From an uncultured bacterium (GTDB lineage Bacteria; Patescibacteriota; Minisyncoccia; Phycocordibacterales; PALSA-1337): a stretch of 5,386 bases of DNA. Shown here piece after piece: positions 1-5,386 of this stretch; positions within the stretch are counted from its first letter, which is position 1; every line of letters begins with the position of its first letter. The stretch lies in NCBI GenBank assembly GCA_903905325.1, contig CAIVGA010000010.1, forward strand, positions 1 to 5,386, read 5' to 3'. The notes under the pieces are model-generated. The model worked only from the letters and a program-made list of their open reading frames with translations, had not been told where the DNA came from and ran no database searches. The position numbers and the translations under genes were made by a program.

Positions 1-60
1 AGCAAGGCCGGGGCTACTGCCCGATTGACGGTAGGCCAGAAAGAAGCACCAGGGGAGTGA
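1..60 (+). CDS. possible 3' end of an upstream gene (partial)
   Basis: One forward frame is open from the window edge to a TGA at 58-60, giving 19 residues that end in GQKEAPGE. The stretch is clearly more GC-rich than the leader that follows, which fits the end of a coding region from a different compositional background. I do not recognise the peptide. A second forward frame is also open here and reaches a TGA near 113-115, and one reverse frame is open across 1-60, so the assignment is weak. The stretch could equally be non-coding. Confidence 0.2.
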   Translation, partial: SKAGATARLTVGQKEAPGE

Positions 61-123
61 GTTTTTGTTGTGAAAAAGTTAAGATAGCCTGGGGTTTACA
101 TCTTGTTGGGTGAACTATTTGAC

Positions 124-131
124 CTATCTTA
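124..131. repeat. right arm of an 8-bp inverted repeat (left arm 80-87)
   Basis: TAAGATAG at 80-87 and CTATCTTA at 124-131 are perfect reverse complements separated by 36 bases. They lie in the non-coding leader between the possible upstream stop and the kinase gene. No T-run follows the right arm, so this is not a normal intrinsic terminator. It could be a regulatory structure or chance in AT-rich DNA. Confidence 0.25.
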
Positions 132-132
132 G

Positions 133-174
133 GCATGAACTCAGATTACGCAGGCATATGCCGATAAGCATGAA
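133..174. promoter_or_regulatory. palindrome flanked by direct repeats, candidate operator
   Basis: GGCATATGCC at 153-162 is a perfect 10-bp palindrome. It is flanked by two copies of GCATGAA, at 133-139 and 168-174. The cluster sits just upstream of the TATAAT box at 180-185 and covers the place where a -35 element would fall. This is a position where a dimeric regulator could block or replace RNA polymerase contacts. The repeats are seen directly; regulator binding is inferred. No known operator family is recognised. Confidence 0.35.
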
Positions 175-179
175 TTATT

Positions 180-185
180 TATAAT
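180..185 (+). promoter_or_regulatory. candidate sigma-70 -10 element for the kinase operon
   Basis: A perfect TATAAT lies 32 bases upstream of the kinase start codon, leaving room for a short leader and the Shine-Dalgarno. No good TTGACA-like -35 box is found 16-18 bases upstream; that position holds TATGCC within the palindrome. If this promoter is real it may need an activator or be weak. In AT-rich DNA a chance match is quite possible. Confidence 0.4.
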
Positions 186-208
186 ACGCAAATATACTTT
201 GAATTAGT

Positions 209-214
209 GGAGGA
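209..214 (+). promoter_or_regulatory. ribosome binding site of the kinase gene
   Basis: GGAGGA ends three bases before the ATG at 218. It is the strongest Shine-Dalgarno placed in front of a long gene in this window and it fixes the start of the kinase gene. The spacing is a little short but workable. Confidence 0.7.
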
Positions 215-217
215 TTT

Positions 218-3200
218 ATGCCTTGGTCGTGGTTCCGTAGTGATGCTGGCAAATTAAGCACAAAACGCCATGAATTGCAAACTTTTGTGGATACTATTGC
301 TTATGCGGAAAATATATCTTTACGTATTTTGGATATGGAAAAGCTATGTGAATTATCTGCTGTTGATTTATGGAGGTTAGGCGCTTCTAGTTATGCTTGT
401 GAAAATGCCATTGATAGCTGCACTTGCGAAGGCCAGTTAAAAGACTTAGGTGAACGATTGAAGAAAGTTTTTGAAAATGCTCAAAATATATCTTCAAAAC
501 CTGACAATGAAAATAATTTTGATATATCGCTTGATATTAAAGATACGGAAACACTGCGGCGTATTGATAGGAAAATATGGTTAAACTTACCTAGCAACCC
601 TTGGCCCTTGCAAAGCCTTTTAAGACTATCTGATGAATGGCGTTGGTTTATACTTCTCTGGTTTTATTTGCACAGGGAAGAAATCGGAAACAAAGCCATA
701 AGTAAAGAAGTGTTCCCAGCATTTTATATGGACAATCTATGGGAATTCCATTTTCGGCCTATACGTCTTGATTGCAACTCGCAAAAAGAAAAACATCGAT
801 ATATCTTAGTAATAGGCCCCCTTTATAAACCAGCAACTGCCCGAACAGCTAGAATATTTCACAAGGAACAAGGAGTAAAGTTTATAAGATGTGTCTCAGG
901 GTTTTTCGAAGCATTTGCGAAGAAAAGCCTAACTCGAAAACCACGCGATGAAACTATTGAGCGCGCTCTATTAGCTCGCCGTCCATTTTCACCCAGTGCT
1001 GTCATGGAGCGTATTGAAGCTATTGAATTCCAATTTAAAAGTGTGCTTAAACTCTCATCCGCCGAATCGCCAGCTTATAGATACTCAGAATATTTCGCAT
1101 TAACAAGGGCTTTTGTTGCCATTGAGCGGTGGCCCGGCAAGCTTGTCGAAGAAATCGGCCCCACAAGTTCGTTACCAGTGTCGCTCTCCTTTCGTTTTGT
1201 CTTGCCGCCACCTTGTGATCGTGACTTCCAAATCAAGGCCACCTTGCTGGATTCAAAAACATTGGAATGTGAATCTGCCCAATGGATTCAGCAATCTCCT
1301 TCAATTATAAACAGCACCGGGGTGTTACCTTCTTTTCTATGCGGCTTGGAATTGGAAAAGCCGGATAGTGCTATTTTTATTCATAGCTCGGAACTTGCTA
1401 TTGACCGGCTAAATCTACGATTGGAACGCTGGGATGAGAGGATTCATGAACAGCGGCATGTCAATCACATAGAACGACTCAACATGCTTCTGGATTGGCT
1501 ACACGACCATACGGGTGAATTTAGCAAAAAATCAGGAACCAACCATCGTAGATTACATGACTATATTTGCAACCATGTATTGGAAGGGCTTCGTGCTGAT
1601 CATTGCCATTTATATCGCCTCAATCATTCTGATGATACTGTACATATTGATGGCGCAGCATATAGTCGGACAGAACTGCACAAATATAGGGCAGATATCG
1701 CTGAAATCCTTGAGCATATTCCTCAAGATAAAAAGGCAGAATCCCTTGTTTATCGTTGCATACGATATAATCGTGTTGAATATGTTGAAAAACCAACTGG
1801 CAGCAACCTTTTTATTGGGGATAAAATACCAGAAAAATTCCATCCAAAATCCGGTATTGCCGCACCGATTTCCTTTCAAGGTCGGATTTTTGGGGTACTC
1901 GAAGTAACAGGACTAGTGAAAAATCAATTTCAATGGACACATCAGCATTATCTTGCAGCTATCGCAGCACGTCTCGCAGAATATTTATATATTCAAGAAT
2001 TGCTAGTCCAAATTACACAAATAACCGGCAATGCTTTGCATATCAGAGCTAGCGATACAGAAGCCAGTAGTGCAGATTATACTAGACTAGCAGAAGCTAT
2101 GACGAGGATGTTCTTGTGCCGAAATGCTTTTGTCTGGTTGCGAGACCCATATAATAGAAACCGCTTCCTTTTAAAAGGTCTAACTGATCAGGAGTTATGG
2201 CCAGAAGCTAAGGATGGGAGTATATCGCTAGATATAGAGAAAACTGATATTACTGCTCCAAGTACTGTGGTTAAGTTATTCAAATTATTCAAAGAAAAAG
2301 GGCAGTCTTATTTAGTTGGGAAGATAGATTATCAACTTAATGAATCACAAATGGTAGAAACTGATTTGGGGTACTTAATACTAGGGCGAGATTATATTGA
2401 TGCTAGACCCCATCGCCGAAAGTATGAAGTCAAGGGGTTCGATGAAATCATGACATTTCTGCTGTGTTCGCCAGGTCAAAGTGAAAAAGAAATGTATGGC
2501 TTTGTCACCTTACTCAATGGATACTACTCTTTTTCTAACGCTGCTTCCTCTCAAGATAAGCACCCTGTATTCATCGGATTTCCACCTGTTTGGCAGAATG
2601 TGGTAGATCTAGTGAATGAGCATCTGATGATGGTACTGAATACTCTCCAAGCCATTGAAATCAAGGAAGACACCCATCTTGGGTTATTGCGTCATGAGAT
2701 CAAGCAGGACGCTTGGTCATTGATCGGTGTGAAAGAGGAGACGTTGGAACACTCTAGGCGTCTACGTCGTATCGAAACGGTGCTGGGTGGGTTATTGCAA
2801 GACCCTATTATTCGAGAACGACTTACCAAAGGGGGTGAAATCGAAACAAAAGACAACCGTTCAGGCCGCATTATATTTTCTAGGGATGATGAACTTTCTA
2901 AGACAATAAGCGATATCCATACTGTAGCGGCCCACCTTGAAAACATGCACCGTACAGCTTCACTGCTGAGGAATAAGGTAAATCTATGGGAGATTGGGAA
3001 GAGCTTCGATGTGCGTCGTCTATATGGCAACGATGCGCCCAATTTTGGTGAGCCTGAAATGGAGGTTCCAATTTATGAGACGATCCAAGATGTATTTCAT
3101 CAAATTAAAAAAGCTAAAGAAGAAAAGGGGCTCTACATTGACTTTGGTAATATTGGGAGGAATAATAATTCGCTGAGAGGTAGAGTTCTTAAAATGCAAC

Positions 3201-3574
3201 CATCTATGTTTCGTAACTTTCTAAAAAATATATTTGATAACGCGGTTAAATATTCTGACCCGCATTCAGCTATAGACATTGAGTTTAAATACTTATCCAG
3301 AGAGAAAGGATATGTTTTGATGGTATCAAATTTAGGACCAAAGCTTAACGATGACGAATTAAATATCCCTTTTTTCGAAGCAGGTATGCGAGCTTCTTTT
3401 GCGTTAAAGCTTCCTGGGGAAGGTTTGGGGCTTTATATTGTATCGCTGATTTGTAAATTACATGGGATCAAGTACAGTTGGAACTTTGATAGAAAGGAGT
3501 CATCATTTCACTATCACTTTGTCTTTACTTTCCCTAGGTACATGGTATCGCTCCTTGATGATAAAAGTTATTAA
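218..3574 (+). CDS. large cytosolic GAF-containing sensor histidine kinase
   Basis: This encodes a 1118-residue protein likely to autophosphorylate on a histidine and pass phosphate to the receiver encoded next to it. No signal peptide or membrane helix is visible, so it should be cytosolic. Residues 1-430 match no family I recognise. This part is Trp-rich, with four early cysteines (C44, C61, C68, C70), and ends in a charged helical linker at about 395-432. Residues 445-592 resemble a GAF domain, with the typical core strand GIAAPISFQGRIFGVLEV at 546-563. Residues 620-810 look like a second, divergent GAF (FVWLRD at 638, YGFVTLLNG at 760). The H-box is LLRHEIKQDA with phosphoacceptor His826 and Glu827; the usual proline five residues after the histidine is Asp831. 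HATPase_c follows: N-box NIFDNAVKYS (1004-1013), G1-like SNLGP (1037-1041, Asn in place of the usual Asp, as in many active kinases), F-box FFEAG (1052-1056) and G2 GEGLGL (1067-1072). The ATP site therefore looks intact. The start is set by GGAGGA at 209-214. The kinase call is firm; the signal sensed is unknown. Confidence 0.88.
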   Translation: MPWSWFRSDAGKLSTKRHELQTFVDTIAYAENISLRILDMEKLCELSAVDLWRLGASSYACENAIDSCTCEGQLKDLGERLKKVFENAQNISSKPDNENNFDISLDIKDTETLRRIDRKIWLNLPSNPWPLQSLLRLSDEWRWFILLWFYLHREEIGNKAISKEVFPAFYMDNLWEFHFRPIRLDCNSQKEKHRYILVIGPLYKPATARTARIFHKEQGVKFIRCVSGFFEAFAKKSLTRKPRDETIERALLARRPFSPSAVMERIEAIEFQFKSVLKLSSAESPAYRYSEYFALTRAFVAIERWPGKLVEEIGPTSSLPVSLSFRFVLPPPCDRDFQIKATLLDSKTLECESAQWIQQSPSIINSTGVLPSFLCGLELEKPDSAIFIHSSELAIDRLNLRLERWDERIHEQRHVNHIERLNMLLDWLHDHTGEFSKKSGTNHRRLHDYICNHVLEGLRADHCHLYRLNHSDDTVHIDGAAYSRTELHKYRADIAEILEHIPQDKKAESLVYRCIRYNRVEYVEKPTGSNLFIGDKIPEKFHPKSGIAAPISFQGRIFGVLEVTGLVKNQFQWTHQHYLAAIAARLAEYLYIQELLVQITQITGNALHIRASDTEASSADYTRLAEAMTRMFLCRNAFVWLRDPYNRNRFLLKGLTDQELWPEAKDGSISLDIEKTDITAPSTVVKLFKLFKEKGQSYLVGKIDYQLNESQMVETDLGYLILGRDYIDARPHRRKYEVKGFDEIMTFLLCSPGQSEKEMYGFVTLLNGYYSFSNAASSQDKHPVFIGFPPVWQNVVDLVNEHLMMVLNTLQAIEIKEDTHLGLLRHEIKQDAWSLIGVKEETLEHSRRLRRIETVLGGLLQDPIIRERLTKGGEIETKDNRSGRIIFSRDDELSKTISDIHTVAAHLENMHRTASLLRNKVNLWEIGKSFDVRRLYGNDAPNFGEPEMEVPIYETIQDVFHQIKKAKEEKGLYIDFGNIGRNNNSLRGRVLKMQPSMFRNFLKNIFDNAVKYSDPHSAIDIEFKYLSREKGYVLMVSNLGPKLNDDELNIPFFEAGMRASFALKLPGEGLGLYIVSLICKLHGIKYSWNFDRKESSFHYHFVFTFPRYMVSLLDDKSY

Positions 3575-3601
3575 TGATAGGGTTGAAATACGATCATTAA
3601 T
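3570..3601. repeat. 9-bp AT-rich inverted repeat after the kinase gene
   Basis: ATTAATGAT at 3570-3578 and ATCATTAAT at 3593-3601 are perfect reverse complements around a 14-base loop, and the left arm includes the kinase stop codon. The stem is almost all A-T and no uridine tract follows, so it is a poor intrinsic terminator. It could be a weak attenuating or RNA-processing structure between the first and second genes, or an AT-rich coincidence. The 78-base gap (3575-3652) holds no other clear element; TATATT at 3628-3633 is a possible but unsupported -10 box. Confidence 0.3.
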
Positions 3602-3652
3602 TAAATATGTCAGTCAAGGTTTAATAGTATATTTAACTTTCATGGTGGGTCT

Positions 3653-4189
3653 ATGAATAAAACTATAATTTGGTTAGAGGATAATCCAGCACTAGTAACT
3701 GAATACCGAAAGCTATTTGTTGATAACGAGTTTAATATAGTAATTTGGGATGGTGCTTTTGATGCGCTAAGCGGCGAAAGTGGTGGTGAGAAATGTCTTC
3801 GCCATTTTAGTGCCGCAGTCGAAGCTAACAGAAAGAATTCAAGCGACGTGATCGCATTTATTCTTGATGTTCGTATTCCTGTACCCTCACTTGAAACTCT
3901 TGCAGATCTTGCAGAGGGAACAGATTCCAAGAGATACTTCAAAAGAATAATAACAAAAGGTGGACTTCTAACCGGTATTTTAGTTGCAGACTATTATTTA
4001 AGGAATAAAATCGGCAATTCCCCAATTGGAGACTTATTTAAGGATAAGCCCATCTTACTGCTTTCAGTTGCCGGACAGTTGGATAAAGAGTATCCTGATC
4101 TACCGAAAGATTTCAGAGTCATTGAGAAAACTTCTCCTACTTGTTGTGATGAGATATTGGCGTGGATAGATATAATTAAATTCACTTAA
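3653..4189 (+). CDS. stand-alone response-regulator receiver protein
   Basis: This 178-residue protein is built as a CheY-like receiver and is probably the phosphorylation partner of the kinase encoded 78 bases upstream. The first strand TIIWLEDNP carries the acidic pair E9/D10. FILDVRIP places the phosphoacceptor at D72. LLLSVA gives the switch Ser138, and VIEKTSP gives the conserved Lys159. All expected phosphorylation residues are therefore present. The spacing from D10 to D72 and from D72 to S138 is clearly longer than in CheY, implying two insertions (about residues 35-62 and 76-105). This explains a length of 178 instead of about 120-130. There is no DNA-binding or enzymatic output domain, so it should act by protein contact, as a relay or as a phosphate sink. 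Initiation is weak: only GGTGGG (3644-3649) precedes the ATG. Receiver identity is inferred from motif order; the inserts leave some doubt. Confidence 0.78.
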   Translation: MNKTIIWLEDNPALVTEYRKLFVDNEFNIVIWDGAFDALSGESGGEKCLRHFSAAVEANRKNSSDVIAFILDVRIPVPSLETLADLAEGTDSKRYFKRIITKGGLLTGILVADYYLRNKIGNSPIGDLFKDKPILLLSVAGQLDKEYPDLPKDFRVIEKTSPTCCDEILAWIDIIKFT

Positions 4190-4201
4190 AGATTACAGTT
4201 T

Positions 4202-5047
4202 ATGGTCAAAAATCGTCATTTTCGAAATAAATATAGAGCAAGTCTTATAATAGCTGCTATTGGTGCTTGTCTTCTTTATTCAACACTAAATACGAATTTG
4301 GTATTGGCAAATCAAAAAAGTGATGAAATTAAAGTACATGCGCCTGTATCAACTGACAATAAAAATGTCTCGACAACACACACAGAGGCATCAAATAGCT
4401 CTGCACAAGTTACAAATAGTTTACCTACTTTTCCAAGGGAAACTGGAAAGCAATGTGAAGAGGAAAAGGAAAAATCCGAACGCAGTGCCGAATTTCTTGC
4501 TTATATTGCGCTAGCTTTGGCTGCCTTGTCTGTGGTTGCTACTTTTGTTGGTATTGTGATACCTCTGTATGAGTTTACAATTGGGAGAAGGTCTAGGAAA
4601 AGGTTAAAAGAACTGGAAAAGAAAATACATCAAGGATTGAAGCATCAAGATAGTTACTATCTCATAAATATTCATATTTTAAGAATTCTGCAAAGTTATT
4701 TTAGATTTCTATGGCATCAAGAGCGAGGATTATCTGTTGATCAAAATGAAATTAACGATAATACTCCAATAATTCCACCAGCATCTGCCGCTTCCGTTCA
4801 AATTGAGTCTGTTAATCTACAAACATGGCTTCTCGGATTGACGACAAGAAAAGAGGATATAATCGAAGAAGCTATGCGTAATCTTCAGCAATATATTTTA
4901 GATGAACCAACTAAAGAACTGATTTGCCGTTTAGTTCTGTTACTTAAGGATCATGAGTATTTCTCTAAGGGATTAATTAATAATGATCTTCGAAATAGAC
5001 TGGACAAATTTATTACCAGCAAGGTATTCTCCGCTAAGTCGATCTGA
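4202..5047 (+). CDS. two-segment membrane protein with cytosolic helical domain, function unknown
   Basis: I do not recognise a family for this 281-residue protein. The N-terminus is basic (KNRHFRNKYR) and is followed by a hydrophobic stretch at about 13-36. That stretch ends in VLA before NQ, so it is either a cleavable Sec signal or a membrane anchor. Residues 37-82 are Ser/Thr/Asn-rich and probably extracytoplasmic. Residues 83-96 are highly charged, including CEEEKEKSE. A strong membrane helix spans about 98-124 and is followed by RRSRKR at 129-134, which by the positive-inside rule puts residues 128-281 in the cytosol. That tail starts as a likely coiled coil (KRLKELEKKI) and continues as amphipathic helices broken by a Pro/Ala/Ser linker near 188-198. 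No catalytic motif is visible. The gene starts 12 bases after the receiver stop and in the same frame, with no clear Shine-Dalgarno, which suggests translational coupling. Its place after a kinase and an output-less receiver suggests it is the effector or a membrane-bound target of the pathway. Confidence 0.7.
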   Translation: MVKNRHFRNKYRASLIIAAIGACLLYSTLNTNLVLANQKSDEIKVHAPVSTDNKNVSTTHTEASNSSAQVTNSLPTFPRETGKQCEEEKEKSERSAEFLAYIALALAALSVVATFVGIVIPLYEFTIGRRSRKRLKELEKKIHQGLKHQDSYYLINIHILRILQSYFRFLWHQERGLSVDQNEINDNTPIIPPASAASVQIESVNLQTWLLGLTTRKEDIIEEAMRNLQQYILDEPTKELICRLVLLLKDHEYFSKGLINNDLRNRLDKFITSKVFSAKSI

Positions 5048-5048
5048 A

Positions 5049-5054
5049 AAGGAG
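5049..5054 (+). promoter_or_regulatory. strong Shine-Dalgarno-like site without a matching long gene
   Basis: AAGGAG lies directly after the stop of the membrane-protein gene. The nearest long gene starts at 5103, 48 bases further on, too far for normal initiation. The closest usable codon is TTG at 5066, which opens only a 22-codon frame ending just before 5135. The site may be the remnant of a lost downstream gene, may serve a very short leader peptide, or may be chance. Confidence 0.3.
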
Positions 5055-5102
5055 TAATATAACCATTGTTCAAACATCTTCAAGTGAGAAATCGGCTTTT
5101 TT

Positions 5103-5386
5103 ATGGCTTCCACGACGATCACGTTATACCTTGATGTCGTTTTTTTTATCTACGGCTTGTCTTTTATTCTATTGGGCATTGTGGTGGTTACCCGTGCCAA
5201 GGAAGAAAGCCGTTTAGAATTAGCCCACTTTATCTGGCTGTTAGCCACCTTCGCATTTATCCATGGCGTTCTAGAATGGATGGGTCTCTGGGAAATAGTG
5301 CGCGGGTACAATCACACGCTGGCTTTGGCAAAGCCTTGCGTGCTGTTTGTCTCTTATGTGTTCTTATTTGAGTTTGGCAGGCGGAT
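5103..5386 (+). CDS. N-terminal part of a multi-pass membrane protein, likely a sensor (partial)
   Basis: The frame is open from ATG 5103 to the window edge, giving 94 complete codons. Three hydrophobic segments are visible at about residues 8-29, 41-60 and 73-91, separated by short charged loops. The pattern (DVVFFIYGLSFILLGIVVV, then HGVLEWMGLW) resembles the N-terminal membrane input regions of proteobacterial diguanylate cyclases and histidine kinases. The output domain would lie beyond the window. An in-frame TGA at 5085-5087 rules out a longer N-terminus, and only GAGAA at 5086-5090 could serve as a weak ribosome site. Base composition is visibly less AT-rich than in the preceding gene, so it may belong to the host backbone and not to the cassette. 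Membrane topology is well supported; the signalling role is an inference from family resemblance. Confidence 0.72.
   Translation, partial: MASTTITLYLDVVFFIYGLSFILLGIVVVTRAKEESRLELAHFIWLLATFAFIHGVLEWMGLWEIVRGYNHTLALAKPCVLFVSYVFLFEFGRR

Noticed and set aside
1515..1907. Forward open frame of 130 codons, and a reverse frame at 1610-1879
   Set aside because: Both lie wholly inside the first GAF domain of the kinase. They have no Shine-Dalgarno, and their hydrophobic character is an out-of-frame effect of AT-rich coding DNA.
2692..3042. Reverse-strand open frame of 116 codons
   Set aside because: It lies opposite the H-box region of the kinase, where the forward frame has clear motifs. Its peptide, rich in Ser, Arg and Leu, resembles nothing known.
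3640..3942. Reverse-strand open frame of 100 codons opposite the receiver gene
   Set aside because: The forward frame contains the ordered receiver motifs (ED pair, D72) in the same stretch, so the reverse frame is a shadow.
5084..5102. T-run after GGC as a possible intrinsic terminator between the membrane-protein gene and the partial gene
   Set aside because: Only six T residues are present, and no GC-rich inverted repeat was found directly upstream.
5140..5147. Run of eight T as a phase-variation tract in the partial membrane gene
   Set aside because: It encodes part of a Phe-rich membrane helix in frame (V-F-F), and eight T is modest. There is no sign of a competing frame that would benefit from slippage.
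1..5386. tRNA, rRNA, CRISPR array or transposase gene
   Set aside because: No cloverleaf, no regularly spaced repeats and no transposase motif were recognised by eye on either strand. Weak structured RNAs could be missed without covariance searches.

Overview
The window appears to be an accessory locus from a Gram-negative, probably proteobacterial, chromosome. The evidence is AT-rich coding sequence, a Sec-type signal segment, and a downstream membrane-sensor gene of a style I associate with proteobacteria, possibly methylotrophs. No species can be assigned from the sequence alone.

Layout: positions 1-217 hold the possible tail of an upstream gene (stop at 58-60) and a leader region. The leader has a perfect 10-bp palindrome flanked by 7-bp direct repeats, a TATAAT-like -10 box and a strong Shine-Dalgarno. 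Three same-strand genes follow. Gene 1 (218-3574) is a soluble 1118-aa sensor histidine kinase with a large uncharacterised N-terminal region, two GAF-type segments, a HisKA-like H-box (His826) and a complete HATPase_c domain. Gene 2 (3653-4189) is a 178-aa stand-alone receiver that keeps the full phosphorylation site (E9/D10, D72, S138, K159) but has enlarged loops and no output domain. Gene 3 (4202-5047) is a 281-aa protein with an N-terminal signal or anchor, a low-complexity extracytoplasmic stretch, a second membrane helix and a basic, helical C-terminal domain predicted to lie in the cytosol. After a short gap, a visibly less AT-rich gene begins at 5103 and runs off the window. It encodes a multi-pass membrane protein that looks like the N-terminal input of another signalling protein.

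Working model (inference): cytosolic kinase, receiver relay and membrane protein form one operon. The kinase would sense an internal signal through its N-terminal and GAF regions and phosphorylate the receiver at D72. The receiver would act by protein-protein contact, plausibly on the cytosolic domain of the membrane protein, because there is no DNA-binding output. The kinase / stand-alone receiver / effector order recalls the Detocs anti-phage two-component system. However, the third protein here has no receiver domain and no nucleosidase domain, so it is not a canonical Detocs locus. A defence role is only a hypothesis.
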